DNA of 64,000 nt from SpSt-333 sp964371615 (GTDB lineage Bacteria > Bacteroidota > Ignavibacteria > UBA10030 > UBA8401), in contig CAYJMS010000001.1 in assembly GCA_964371615.1 (NCBI GenBank), forward strand, positions 434,001-498,000, in the 5' to 3' direction. A program made the translations under genes and the position numbers. This document shows, piece by piece, positions 43,494-52,660 of this stretch (positions are counted from its first letter, which is position 1; every line of letters begins with the position of its first letter). The notes below the pieces were generated by a model. It worked only from the letters and a program-made list of their open reading frames with translations. It did not search any database and was not told the DNA's origin.

Positions 43494-44876
43494 ATGATTG
43501 TCATGAAATTCGGCGGCACCTCGGTGGAAGATGCCGCTGCCATCAGAAATCTGACGCAGATCGTCCGGAAGGATCTCCGCCGCAAACCGGTCGTTGTCGT
43601 TTCCGCTTGTGCGGGTATCACCAACCAGTTGCTGCACACCGCTGCGCTTGCATCGCAGGGGAAAAAGGACGAAGCGCTGGCGTCGATCGCTGCCATCGAA
43701 TCGCGGCATAAACGGATCGTGAAGGATCTCTTCACCGGCGATACGCTGAAATTCCTGAACAAACACTTCACAACGATCGGAGAGGAACTGGCGGCGCTCG
43801 TCAGCGGCGTTGCCGTGCTGGGTGAATTGACTCCCCGATCGCTCGATACGTTTGCGGCATACGGCGAAATGATGTCGTCGTTCATCATCCATCATTATTT
43901 GGAATCGGAAAAGATCAAATCCTTTTGGGTGGATGCGCGGTCGTTCATGACCACCGACGACCGGTTCACCCGTGCGCAGGTGCACTTTGATGCGACCGAA
44001 CAAAAATTGAAAGAGATCGTCCTGCCGAAGCTGCACAACGGGTATGTGGTCATGACGCAGGGATTCGTCGGCGCAACAACAGCCGGCATCACGGCCACCA
44101 TCGGCAGAGGGGGCTCCGATTATTCCGCGGCGATTATCGGTGCGCTGCTCCATGCGGAAGAAATACAGATTTGGACCGATGTGGACGGCATTCTGACGGC
44201 CGATCCGACTTTGGTGACGGATGCAAAAAAAATCAAAATCATGTCGTTCAACGAAGCGGCGGAATTGGCTTATTTCGGTGCGCGGGTGCTGCATCCGGAA
44301 ACGATCCTTCCCGCCGTGAAGAAAAATATTCCCGTCCGCGTGCTGAACTCAAGGAATACGGAATACAGCGGCACCGTGATTATGGCGAAACCGAAGACGG
44401 ACAAGCGGTGTATCGTCAAATCGATCGCGTATAAAGAGGGAATCACACTGATCAGCATCGTTTCGACACGGATGTTTCTGGCGCACGGATTTTTGGAGAA
44501 TGTTTTCGATGTTTTCCACAAGTACGAGACCGTCGTGCATACCGTCGCGACCTCCGAAGTCAGCGTCACCGCAACGATCGATAACGTGAAGAATCTTCAG
44601 AACATCATCCGCGAGCTGAAACATTTTTCGACGGTAAATGTGACCGACAAAAAGGCGATCGTCTGCATCGTCGGCGACAATTTGCGGAACAGTCCGGGTT
44701 TGGCGGTAAAAATGCTTACCCCGGTCACCGATGTGAATATCAATATGATCTCCCAGGGGGCGTCGGAAATCAATCTCAGTTTTGTGATCGACGAAGAGCA
44801 CCTCGACGAAGTGGTGGTGCGGTTGCACGGCGTGCTGTTTGCCAATTCGGGATCGTTTACCGAAGTTTTTGAATAA
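43494..44876 (+). CDS. lysC: Aspartate kinase
   Basis: 460 residues. Catalytic domain with MIVMKFGGTSVEDAAAIRNL, VVSACAGITNQL, GRGGSDYSAAIIGALLHAEE and the DVDGILTADP loop, then two C-terminal ACT domains (GITLISIVSTRMFLAHGFLE and KAIVCIVGDNLRNSPGLAVK ... INMISQGASEINLSFVID). It phosphorylates aspartate, the first step to lysine, diaminopimelate, threonine and methionine; the ACT domains suggest feedback control. It begins a lysC-lysA-asd cluster with short gaps. No clear ribosome-binding site precedes ATG 43494, which lies just past a hairpin. Confidence 0.96.
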   Translation: MIVMKFGGTSVEDAAAIRNLTQIVRKDLRRKPVVVVSACAGITNQLLHTAALASQGKKDEALASIAAIESRHKRIVKDLFTGDTLKFLNKHFTTIGEELAALVSGVAVLGELTPRSLDTFAAYGEMMSSFIIHHYLESEKIKSFWVDARSFMTTDDRFTRAQVHFDATEQKLKEIVLPKLHNGYVVMTQGFVGATTAGITATIGRGGSDYSAAIIGALLHAEEIQIWTDVDGILTADPTLVTDAKKIKIMSFNEAAELAYFGARVLHPETILPAVKKNIPVRVLNSRNTEYSGTVIMAKPKTDKRCIVKSIAYKEGITLISIVSTRMFLAHGFLENVFDVFHKYETVVHTVATSEVSVTATIDNVKNLQNIIRELKHFSTVNVTDKKAIVCIVGDNLRNSPGLAVKMLTPVTDVNINMISQGASEINLSFVIDEEHLDEVVVRLHGVLFANSGSFTEVFE

Positions 44877-44914
44877 GTTTCTGTCATGATTCTATCCCAT
44901 TAATCCAAGAACCA

Positions 44915-46186
44915 ATGAAGCATTTTTACTACAAAGAGAATCACCTGCAGTGCGAAGAGATAACGGTGCAGTCGATTGCGGAAGAATTCGGCACTCCTCT
45001 TTACCTGTACAGCCGGCAGCAGCTGCTGGACAACTTCCGCGCTATCGACGGATCGTTTGCCGGTGTTGACCATATCACCTGCTATGCTTTAAAAGCGAAC
45101 AGCAATCACGAATTGCTGAAATTGCTGGTGGCCGAAGGTGCCGGTGCGGACGCTGTCTCCCTCGGTGAGATCCATCTTGCTCTGAAAGCGGGATTCGCTC
45201 CGTCAAAAATCACCTTTGCAGGAGTCGGTAAACGGGACGATGAAATTGAATATGCGTTGGGGAAGGAGATCTTTTCGTTCAATATTGAATCGCTTCAGGA
45301 ACTCGAAGTGATCAACGGTATCGCCGGACGGACGGGAAAAAAAGCGCGCGTGGCGCTCCGCATCAATCCCGATATCGACGCTTCGACGCATCCGTACATT
45401 TCCACCGGACTGAAGACGAACAAGTTCGGTATCGATATTTCCGTAGCGATAGAAGCGTTCAAGTTTGCCGCATCGCTGCCGAATATTCAGGTGGACGGCA
45501 TCCATACTCATATCGGCTCGCAAATTCTGAAAGTGGATCCCTTTGTTCAAACTGCGGAAACCGTGGTGAAAATGGTGAAGGAACTTCGCGGTATCGGTAT
45601 CGACATCCATCATATTGATTTCGGCGGAGGATTTGGCGTGACGTACCGGAATGCCATTAAACATCCGCTTTTGCCGGAAGTGGAAGCGACGGATGCCGAT
45701 GTGGCGCCGACGAACGATCTTTTTATTTCTTCCGTATTGCCGATACTGAAACAATCCGGCTGTACGCTGGTGATCGAGCCCGGACGCTCCATCATCGCCA
45801 ATGCCGGAATCCTGGTGACGAAAGTACTCTATATAAAGGACAACGGGGTGAAGAAATTCGTGATCATCGATGCGGGAATGAACGACCTTCTCCGTCCGAG
45901 CCTGTATAATGCATTTCACCAGATTGTGCCGCTGGAACTGCAGCAACGAGAGGTTGATAATGTGGATGTGGTCGGTCCGGTCTGCGAATCGGGCGATTTT
46001 CTCGCACGGGATCGGGACATTCCTTCTATGGAGCGGGGGGAATATCTTGCCGTGCTCACCGCCGGCGCGTACGGCATCGTGAACGCATCGCATTATAACG
46101 CCCGTCTTCGTCCCGCCGAAGTGCTCGTGAATGGCGATAAGGTGCGGGTGATCCGTGAAAGAGAAAAAATTGAGGATTTGGAATAA
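44915..46186 (+). CDS. lysA: Diaminopimelate decarboxylase
   Basis: 423 residues, the normal length. The fold III TIM barrel carries the PLP-binding Lys60 (CYALKANSNHELLKLL), HTHIGSQILKVDPF, IDFGGGFGVTY, EPGRSIIANAG, and the C-terminal catalytic Cys in GPVCESGDFLARD with AYGIVNASHYNARLRPAEVL. It decarboxylates meso-diaminopimelate to lysine, the last step of the pathway. It lies 38 bp after lysC in the same direction and 54 bp before asd. Confidence 0.97.
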   Translation: MKHFYYKENHLQCEEITVQSIAEEFGTPLYLYSRQQLLDNFRAIDGSFAGVDHITCYALKANSNHELLKLLVAEGAGADAVSLGEIHLALKAGFAPSKITFAGVGKRDDEIEYALGKEIFSFNIESLQELEVINGIAGRTGKKARVALRINPDIDASTHPYISTGLKTNKFGIDISVAIEAFKFAASLPNIQVDGIHTHIGSQILKVDPFVQTAETVVKMVKELRGIGIDIHHIDFGGGFGVTYRNAIKHPLLPEVEATDADVAPTNDLFISSVLPILKQSGCTLVIEPGRSIIANAGILVTKVLYIKDNGVKKFVIIDAGMNDLLRPSLYNAFHQIVPLELQQREVDNVDVVGPVCESGDFLARDRDIPSMERGEYLAVLTAGAYGIVNASHYNARLRPAEVLVNGDKVRVIREREKIEDLE

Positions 46187-46189
46187 AAA

Positions 46190-46230
46190 TGAAGTCGGAA
46201 GACAGAAGACAGAATACTGAATTCTGATGG
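46190..46230. repeat. Short repetitive tract (GAAGACAGAAGACAGA type)
   Basis: The 54-bp gap between lysA and asd is filled by GAAGTCGGAAGACAGAAGAC followed by AGAATACTGAATTCTG, a simple-repeat tract of the sort common in gaps of several phyla. It contains no signal other than GGCAGGA before the asd ATG. Confidence 0.55.
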
Positions 46231-46240
46231 CAGGATTTTT

Positions 46241-47242
46241 ATGAAAACATATACAGTCATCGTCGCCGGCGCAACAGGAATGGTCGGCAGGAAAATGATG
46301 CAGGTGCTGGAAGAGCGGAAATTTCCTGTGGGGAAATTGATTCCGATGGCATCTGCACGCTCCGTTGGTCACACGATCACCTGCTTGGGGAAGGAATGGA
46401 GTGTGGTGGAATTGAACGAGCAGAATATTAAATTAAGCGGTGCGCAGATTGCGTTGTTTTCCGCCGGAGGATCGGTCAGCAAGGAATTTGCGCCGGTCTG
46501 TGCCAAATACGGTATCGTGGTGATCGACAACAGCAGCGCATGGAGAATGGATCCGGCTGTACCTCTTGTTGTTCCGGAAGTGAATCGGGATAAAATATTT
46601 TCGGAAAGCAAGATCATCGCCAATCCGAACTGCTCCACCATACAAATGGTTGTGGTGCTGAAACCGCTGCACGACCGGTATAAAATCAAACGGGTGGTCG
46701 TTTCAACGTATCAATCCGTTACCGGTGCGGGACAAAAAGGATACGATCAATTGATGCAGGAATGGAACAAACAGCCGGTTGTTTCACCAAAATTTCCGCA
46801 CCAGATTTCGTTCAACTGCCTGCCGCATATCGATGAATTTCTCGAGAGCGGGTACACGAAGGAAGAGATGAAGATGGTGAACGAAACGAGAAAGATCATG
46901 GGGGATGATTCCATCGAGGTCTCTCCGACCTGCGTACGTGTCCCGTCTATCGGCGGACACAGTGAGTCGGTAAATATCGAGTTTGAAAGACCGTTTGAGT
47001 TAACCGATGTTGTGAATATTCTATCGTCATCGCCCGGAATTGTGGTGCAGGACGATCCGAAAGCGAAAGTGTATCCTATGCCGATTCATGCCCATGATAA
47101 AGACGAGACATTTGTCGGGAGAATCCGCCGGGATCCGTCGGTGAAAAACGGACTGAACCTCTGGATCGTTTCCGACAACATCCGCAAGGGGGCGGCGACC
47201 AATGCCGTTCAGATAGCGGAAGAGTGGATTAAAGGAAAGTAA
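46241..47242 (+). CDS. asd: Aspartate-semialdehyde dehydrogenase
   Basis: 333 residues. NADPH-binding start VIVAGATGMVGRKMMQVLEE, catalytic Cys131 in IANPNCSTIQMVVVLKPLH, the substrate loop STYQSVTGAGQKG and the His-containing VRVPSIGGHSESVNIEF. It reduces aspartyl phosphate to the semialdehyde, the step after lysC. AGGA 7 bases before ATG 46241. Third gene of the lysC-lysA-asd cluster; a terminator follows. Confidence 0.97.
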   Translation: MKTYTVIVAGATGMVGRKMMQVLEERKFPVGKLIPMASARSVGHTITCLGKEWSVVELNEQNIKLSGAQIALFSAGGSVSKEFAPVCAKYGIVVIDNSSAWRMDPAVPLVVPEVNRDKIFSESKIIANPNCSTIQMVVVLKPLHDRYKIKRVVVSTYQSVTGAGQKGYDQLMQEWNKQPVVSPKFPHQISFNCLPHIDEFLESGYTKEEMKMVNETRKIMGDDSIEVSPTCVRVPSIGGHSESVNIEFERPFELTDVVNILSSSPGIVVQDDPKAKVYPMPIHAHDKDETFVGRIRRDPSVKNGLNLWIVSDNIRKGAATNAVQIAEEWIKGK

Positions 47243-47247
47243 CATTG

Positions 47248-47280
47248 TCCCGCCGGCTGCATGGTCGGCGGGATTTAAAA
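47248..47280 (+). terminator. Terminator after asd
   Basis: Stem TCCCGCCG/CGGCGGGA (47248-47255, 47266-47273) with a 10-base loop, followed by TTTAAAA, 6 bp after the asd stop. Confidence 0.75.
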
Positions 47281-47375
47281 TATTATAGAACCTGTTTTCA
47301 ATAACGGAGTGTTCTCCCGAGCCCCAAAGGGGCAGGTGCAGACGAGGGATGACAATTCAAGTCAATGGAGTGACC

Positions 47376-48452
47376 ATGCTCGATCCCATCACCCGCCGGG
47401 GATTTCTCTCCGGTATTTCAACCACAACGCTTGCCGCCATTTATCCCCCGCAATTTGTTTCATTCCTGGAAAAACGATCCGACAAAAATCCGCTTCCGCT
47501 CATTAAGCCGAAAGCATTGAAAAAAGGGGACACCGTCGGACTGATCGTGCCGGCAACGGCGGTGGAGGAACCGGAACAGATCGCCGTTGCAAAAGAGATC
47601 GCGGAATCATTCGGATTCAAGGTGGTGCTCGGAAAGAACATGGAGAAGCAATACGGGTATCTCGCCGGCCGCGATGAAGAACGCGCGGAAGATATCAATG
47701 AGATGTTCCGGCGCAATGATGTGCAGGGAGTACTGCCGATACAGGGAGGATGGGGAACGATGCGGACATTGCCGTATCTCGATTTCGAAATGATACGGAA
47801 AAATCCGAAAGTCTTCGTTGGTTTCAGCGACAACACGACGCTGCTTCTGGCGTTCTATAAATTTTCAGGCCTGGTGACCGTGCATGGGCCGAATGTCCGT
47901 TATTCGTTCAATGACTACACGCGAGATTATTACACCCGCACGCTCATGTCCACGACGCCGGTCGGATTGCTGCAGCAGCCACCGCTCCCGGCAGGCGAGA
48001 CTGTGAATCGCGACAACCGCATCGTGACAGTCCACGGCGGAAAAGCGACTGGAGAATTGATCGGCGGGAATCTTTCGTTGCTGGTGACGACGCTTGGCAC
48101 TCCCTTTGAGGTCGATTATAAAGGGAAATTACTGTTCATCGAAGATGTCGGCGAGGAACCGTACCGCATCGACCGGATGCTGACCCATTTGTATCTTAGC
48201 GGAGTATTGAACGATGCGGCCGGATTCATCCTCGGCAAATTCAGGGACTGCGACCCGAAAGGGGCCGGGTACGTTGCATCGCTTACGCTCTATGAATTAT
48301 TTAAAACACGATTTGGATCTCTCGGCAAGCCATGCATTTCGGGATTGTCGTTTGGCCACATTAAGGATCATATTGCATTGCCGATCGGTGTAAAGGCGGA
48401 ACTCGACGCAGACGCAAAGACGGTAACGATTCTCGAAAGCGCGGTGCAGTGA
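47376..48452 (+). CDS. LD-carboxypeptidase (peptidase S66), Tat-type signal
   Basis: 358 residues from ATG 47376 (GGAG 6 bases before); ATG 47349 is an alternative adding 9 residues. A twin-arginine-like signal (ITRRGFLSGISTTTLAAIYP) is followed by the S66 domain: VGLIVPATAVEEPEQ, catalytic Ser151 in VGFSDNT, a Glu in LFIEDVGEEPYRIDRML and the His of LSFGHIKDH. It cleaves the terminal D-alanine from murein tetrapeptides during cell-wall recycling. The Tat-type leader suggests an extracytoplasmic enzyme, unlike cytosolic LdcA. A terminator-like hairpin follows at 48572. Confidence 0.9.
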   Translation: MLDPITRRGFLSGISTTTLAAIYPPQFVSFLEKRSDKNPLPLIKPKALKKGDTVGLIVPATAVEEPEQIAVAKEIAESFGFKVVLGKNMEKQYGYLAGRDEERAEDINEMFRRNDVQGVLPIQGGWGTMRTLPYLDFEMIRKNPKVFVGFSDNTTLLLAFYKFSGLVTVHGPNVRYSFNDYTRDYYTRTLMSTTPVGLLQQPPLPAGETVNRDNRIVTVHGGKATGELIGGNLSLLVTTLGTPFEVDYKGKLLFIEDVGEEPYRIDRMLTHLYLSGVLNDAAGFILGKFRDCDPKGAGYVASLTLYELFKTRFGSLGKPCISGLSFGHIKDHIALPIGVKAELDADAKTVTILESAVQ

Positions 48453-48571
48453 TCCATAGGGAATAACGGAGATTGTTATCCTTTATTCAATGAAACAAAC
48501 ACTGCATCTGTTTCGGTATGCTTTTTTATTAATCTTGTTTTCTCTATCTTCAATAGCGAAAAATATTTCAT

Positions 48572-48606
48572 ACCGGCGGTCATTTGGTATGGCTGCCGGT
48601 TTTTTT
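48572..48606 (+). terminator. Terminator before the OPA transporter gene
   Basis: Stem ACCGGC/GCCGGT with a long loop, followed by six T (48601-48606). It ends the carboxypeptidase transcript 120 bp after its stop. The transporter start lies 28 bp further on. Confidence 0.65.
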
Positions 48607-48634
48607 ATTCCACCTATCCTCTCTGCGGAACGTT

Positions 48635-49945
48635 ATGACTCAATCAGAGAATACCCGCCCCGTTCACTCCATGGATTTCCGAAAACGCCGTGCCATGAAC
48701 TGGCTGACGCTCGGATTTACGTACGCAGCAATGTACATGGGGCGTTATAACCTCTCCTTTGCCAACAAAGCGCTCTCGGACAATTACGGCTGGGACAAAA
48801 CGCAGATCGGCGCAATTATCACTGCGGCGCTGACAATTTACGGTGTGTCGGCGCTCTTCAACGGTCCCATTGCCGACAGGATCGGCGGCCGGAAGGCGAT
48901 GATGATCGGCGTTTTCGGTGCCGTTGTTTTTAATATTGCGTTCGGTTTCGGTGCATATGTCGGTTTCCTCGGGACCGGTCCGCTGCTGCTCGGTTATTTC
49001 GCCACCGTCTGGTCGCTCAATATGTACTTCCAGTCGTACAGCGCGTTGGCACTGATTAAAGTAAATTCCGGTTGGTTCCACGTGCGGGAGCGGGGTGTGT
49101 TTTCCGCGATCTTCGGTTCCATGATACAGAGCGGACGGGCCTTGATCTTTGTAATCGGCGGAATTGCCGTTGCCATATTGCCGTGGCAATGGGTCTTCTT
49201 TATTCCGGCGGGAATCATGCTAATAATGGGAGTTCTGACGGTCCTCTTTGTGCGGGATCATCCGCGGGAAACGGGTTTTCAGGATTTCGATACGGCGGAT
49301 GCCTCCAGCGGCGACACGGAAAAAGTCGATATGAAGTACCTGATGAAGAAGGTCTTCACCAATCCAATCACACTCACCATTGCCTTTGCGGAATTCTGCA
49401 CCGGCTTTGTACGGCATGGATTTGAACAATGGTTTCCGCGCTATATGCAAGAAGCACAGAATCTTGCGCTCGATTCCGACGTCTTTCAAAGGGGAGCGTT
49501 AAGCGTTGTTGTGGCGGGAATTCTCGGCGCATTCGTGGCAGGAACAGTTTCCGACTGGGTGTTCAATTCGCGCCGGCCTCCCGTGGCGTTTATCGGCTAC
49601 ATGCTGCAGATCATCTGCCTTGTCATCATATGGCAGGCGCCCGGCGTCGAATGGATTATCGGCGCATTTGTGGTGAACTCATTCGCCATCAGCATGGTGC
49701 ATTCCATGCTCTCCGGTACGGCATCGATGGATTTCGGCGGACAGAAAGCGGCGGCATCGGCAACAGGATTGTTCGACGGAATGCAGTACATCGGCGGAGC
49801 GGCGGTCGGCCTTGGAATGGGCTGGATGCTGGAAACATTCGGCTGGGGAACGTGGGGACCGAGCATGATCGGGTTTGCTGTTGTCGGGGCGGTGCTGATG
49901 ATCAAGTTATGGAATACCGTTCCGAAAAAAGTTCAGATACACTGA
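48635..49945 (+). CDS. MFS transporter, OPA (GlpT/UhpT-like) family
   Basis: 436 residues from ATG 48635 (GCGGAA 4 bases before; a longer frame from 48584 crosses the upstream terminator). Twelve transmembrane helices. The OPA signature lies in helix 1 (FTYAAMYMGRYNLSFANKAL), with GPIADRIGGRKAMM between helices 2 and 3. Family members exchange organophosphates for phosphate across the inner membrane; the actual substrate is unknown. A strong terminator follows, then a DMT-like membrane protein gene. Confidence 0.88.
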   Translation: MTQSENTRPVHSMDFRKRRAMNWLTLGFTYAAMYMGRYNLSFANKALSDNYGWDKTQIGAIITAALTIYGVSALFNGPIADRIGGRKAMMIGVFGAVVFNIAFGFGAYVGFLGTGPLLLGYFATVWSLNMYFQSYSALALIKVNSGWFHVRERGVFSAIFGSMIQSGRALIFVIGGIAVAILPWQWVFFIPAGIMLIMGVLTVLFVRDHPRETGFQDFDTADASSGDTEKVDMKYLMKKVFTNPITLTIAFAEFCTGFVRHGFEQWFPRYMQEAQNLALDSDVFQRGALSVVVAGILGAFVAGTVSDWVFNSRRPPVAFIGYMLQIICLVIIWQAPGVEWIIGAFVVNSFAISMVHSMLSGTASMDFGGQKAAASATGLFDGMQYIGGAAVGLGMGWMLETFGWGTWGPSMIGFAVVGAVLMIKLWNTVPKKVQIH

Positions 49946-49961
49946 TAGACAAACACACGAC

Positions 49962-49998
49962 GAACCGTACGCCGGTGCGTACGGTTCTTCTTTTTTTA
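49962..49998 (+). terminator. Terminator after the OPA transporter
   Basis: Perfect 11-bp stem GAACCGTACGC/GCGTACGGTTC with loop CGGT, followed by TTCTTTTTTT. One of the clearest terminators in the window. Confidence 0.95.
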
Positions 49999-50065
49999 AA
50001 ATGACCGACAACACGTACTTTGACGTATCGTGAACAGTGATGCATTAGGAAAGCAGGAACAGCAT

Positions 50066-51163
50066 ATGTGGAAAACGACTGAAGGGAGTACCGGACGACT
50101 CATTCAACTTGCTATCGGATACTTCTTTTTTTATGTGATCACCGGGATAACGGTGAAATACTTTACCGGGACCGCCGATGCGGGATATCCGGGAATGAAG
50201 GAGATCGAATATCTCGTCTATAGCACCATTGGTGGAAATCTTATCGCACTCTCGGTCGCTCTGGCGCTTCGCTGGTACCGTATAAAATCAAATAAAATCA
50301 TTGCATGGGGTACATTACGGTTTCCGCAGGAAGTTCTTTATATCATTCCCTCCGGCATCTGTACAGCGGTGGTGATTCCCACGACAACACTCATGTACCT
50401 CCTCCCGATTTCTGTCATGGTGGCGATGGTGATCATGCGCGCAAGTGTCATTATCATCAGCCGTATTGTGGATGCGATACAGATCCGGCAGGGGATATTG
50501 AAGAAAAGCGTCTATGCCGAAGAAAACTATGCCGTTGTTTTCGCACTGCTGGCGGCGGCAATGAATATCTTCTGGGTAGCGCCGGGGGATTTTGACTTCA
50601 TCCATTCGACCGCCGCCGTTATCATCCTCGGCAGTTATATTGTCGCATATTCGATTCGTATCTACATCATGAATTACTATAAAAACACGCGCGCCAAAGG
50701 AGTGAAGCTGGACAATAACGGCTTCTTTGCCATTGAACAGATTGCCGCCACAACGGTAATGGTGACGGCGGGATTTATCCTGTACAATGCTGCCGATTGG
50801 TTCAACTCGTCGAACGAAGCGTTATTGACCTTTACGCAGTCGATCGCTGCGCCGCATCCGGTGTGGGGATGGGGAGTGGTGGCGGGATTTGCATTCGGGA
50901 TGGTGGCATTCTTTTCCGTTTTCATATTCATGTTCAAAGGGCGCACGGCGACGTTTGCAGGACTGGTGAACAGGCTCACTTCGCTCGTGGCCGGGACCGC
51001 CGCAACACTCGTGTCCTATTTTCTCTTTCAAGGTAGATTTCCGAAGGTGCAGGATTGGATATCGATGGGATTCATCCTGATCGCTGTGTGGTTCCTCTCC
51101 CGTGCCGAAAAGAAACGGACGCAGGAACTGCTGCAGGCGCGGGAGATTGATGCGAAGGGGTGA
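50066..51163 (+). CDS. DMT/EamA-like multi-pass membrane protein
   Basis: About 365 residues from ATG 50066 (GCAGGA 7 bases before); GTG 50030 would add 12 residues. About ten transmembrane helices, with the two-half layout of drug/metabolite transporters (for example YIIPSGICTAVVIPTTTLMY, LPISVMVAMVIMRASVIIIS; FAGLVNRLTSLVAGTAATLV near the end). No transport substrate can be assigned. A single gene between terminators and the RAYT element. Confidence 0.75.
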   Translation: MWKTTEGSTGRLIQLAIGYFFFYVITGITVKYFTGTADAGYPGMKEIEYLVYSTIGGNLIALSVALALRWYRIKSNKIIAWGTLRFPQEVLYIIPSGICTAVVIPTTTLMYLLPISVMVAMVIMRASVIIISRIVDAIQIRQGILKKSVYAEENYAVVFALLAAAMNIFWVAPGDFDFIHSTAAVIILGSYIVAYSIRIYIMNYYKNTRAKGVKLDNNGFFAIEQIAATTVMVTAGFILYNAADWFNSSNEALLTFTQSIAAPHPVWGWGVVAGFAFGMVAFFSVFIFMFKGRTATFAGLVNRLTSLVAGTAATLVSYFLFQGRFPKVQDWISMGFILIAVWFLSRAEKKRTQELLQAREIDAKG

Positions 51164-51169
51164 GAGTAC

Positions 51170-51200
51170 GTGATGCCATGACTTAAAGTCATGGCATCAC
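51170..51200. repeat. REP-type palindrome, left of RAYT gene
   Basis: Perfect 31-base palindrome with arms GTGATGCCATGACTT around one central base. It shares the core ATGCCATGACTT/AAGTCATGGCAT with the palindrome at 51779-51817, in opposite orientation. Confidence 0.85.
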
Positions 51201-51210
51201 TATGTACTTG

Positions 51211-51759
51211 TCATACCCAAAATTCTCTTTTTACAGTTTCAATAATGTTTTTCGAACTGAAAACAAAATCGTCAACAAATTGAAAATATTGTAACACAAA
51301 ATCTTTTCCATCGTACCAATCGCGACTCGTCTCAGAAATATCCTTGTAACTTGAGAATATCCAGTCATCTAATTTCATTGAAATTCGTGCGCGTATCGGA
51401 TTTTGATGAATATAATGTACTAATGTAAGTAGATATGATTCATCAGTAATTTCTTTGTGCTTTGTGTTTTGCTGGAATAGATTTCCGTGTCTATTGTATC
51501 TTTTATTTATCGCCCGTGTATACGATCGCAATAGTATGGCAATATTCTTACTCACGTTCAAAGATTCATCTGATTCACACCGTACAAGAAAGTGGAAATG
51601 TGTTGGCATTAAACAATACGCAATCGTTGCAACAAATGGCGACAAATGGGTATGATATTTCTGCAGGAAGAAAGTATAATTATCATTGTCCCTGAACAAC
51701 AATTCGTTGTTGTTCGTACGATTATACAAATGATAATATTTTTGTTTTTCGAACAGCAT
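51211..51759 (-). CDS. REP-associated tyrosine transposase (RAYT, Y1_Tnp)
   Basis: 182 residues. HUH-type single-strand transposase fold: YYHLYNRTNNNELLFRDN at the start, metal-binding PTHFHFLVRC (HxH), and the candidate nucleophile tyrosine in YTRAINKRYNRHGNLFQQNT, with LVHYIHQNPIRA afterwards. The gene is bracketed at 10 and 20 bp by two long perfect palindromes with a common core, the usual arrangement of RAYTs and the REP sequences they mobilise. It seems intact; more AT-rich than its neighbours, which fits recent arrival. Confidence 0.93.
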   Translation of the reverse strand: MLFEKQKYYHLYNRTNNNELLFRDNDNYTFFLQKYHTHLSPFVATIAYCLMPTHFHFLVRCESDESLNVSKNIAILLRSYTRAINKRYNRHGNLFQQNTKHKEITDESYLLTLVHYIHQNPIRARISMKLDDWIFSSYKDISETSRDWYDGKDFVLQYFQFVDDFVFSSKNIIETVKREFWV

Positions 51760-51778
51760 TATTATTCATTCAATTCAT

Positions 51779-51817
51779 AACACTCATGCCATGACTTTAA
51801 GTCATGGCATGAGTGTT
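51779..51817. repeat. REP-type palindrome, right of RAYT gene
   Basis: Perfect 39-base palindrome with arms AACACTCATGCCATGACTT around a central T; the core is the same as in the left palindrome. Confidence 0.85.
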
Positions 51818-51831
51818 GTAATCTATAATTT

Positions 51832-52545
51832 CTACTTCTTCATCTCCCACAACTTCTTCGTTGCCCGTTCCAGCTCGGCATCGATCAGTTTCACATCGTG
51901 CGTCTTTTCCGGCATATTCTCGAAGACCACGTACGGGATCTTGTGTCCGCGCACCTCAATGAAATGCGGATCTTTCTTCTCGATCGCTTCCCAATCGTTG
52001 GTCTTATAATAGAATTCCATCTTTTCATCGGGGAGTGAATGATACAGGATCGAGTCTTCCTGTCCGGGGCGCGCTCGTTTCCTGTTTTTCCTCACCGATT
52101 CCTCATACGGCACTTTGATATAGAGGAGCGACGCTTTGTCCAGCATCTCGTCCGAAAGAAATGTCAGTGCATTATAGATGGCATTCTCACCGCCGCGGGC
52201 AAATTCCACCAGACTCGTCATCTTTTCGTGGTACGCGGGATCTTTCAGTACTTTTTTCTTGTAATCGAGCGCAAGGCGCTTCATATATAGATCCCAGATG
52301 TATTGATCCTTGAACCAGTATTTCTCGTCGCTCCAGATGCGGGGCTTTCCCATCTGAGTCATAAGGTCGTCCAGTTCAAATGTCTCCCAGACGTAGAGAA
52401 AGTCGTCGAGTTCTTCAAAATTGGCGATGTGAAATTTTTCTAGCCGAATGATGGGATCGCATTTTTTCAGGAAGTCGATCACTTCCGACTTTCCGGCGGC
52501 AGGTCTGCCGGTGATAATGAGGATCGGGAAATGGTTGGTGCTCAT
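51832..52545 (-). CDS. P-loop kinase-like protein, function unknown
   Basis: 237 residues from ATG 52545, chosen for the GGAG 6 bases upstream (a frame to 52566 exists). A Walker A motif lies at the start (ILIITGRPAAGKSEVIDFLK). The rest is rich in charged residues and aromatic positions (WSDEKYWFKDQYIWDLYMKR) and includes a segment like nucleoside kinase lids (EESVRKNRKRARPGQEDSIL). It probably phosphorylates a small molecule; I cannot assign the family. It runs toward the RAYT element and is divergent from the YbaK gene. Confidence 0.75.
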   Translation of the reverse strand: MSTNHFPILIITGRPAAGKSEVIDFLKKCDPIIRLEKFHIANFEELDDFLYVWETFELDDLMTQMGKPRIWSDEKYWFKDQYIWDLYMKRLALDYKKKVLKDPAYHEKMTSLVEFARGGENAIYNALTFLSDEMLDKASLLYIKVPYEESVRKNRKRARPGQEDSILYHSLPDEKMEFYYKTNDWEAIEKKDPHFIEVRGHKIPYVVFENMPEKTHDVKLIDAELERATKKLWEMKK

Positions 52546-52660
52546 AATGTCTCCTGGTTTTGTCAATTGTAATGATTGGAAATACTGCTGTGGAAAGATA
52601 CAAAGAAATGTCCTATTTTATAACGCTTAAACGAGATGAAATTATCGGAGACCGGCGGCC

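Noticed and set aside
48490..48750. 86-codon frame with a hydrophobic start before the OPA transporter
   Set aside because: Reads through the terminator at 48572-48606 and overlaps the transporter; the nearest GGAG is too far from the ATG.
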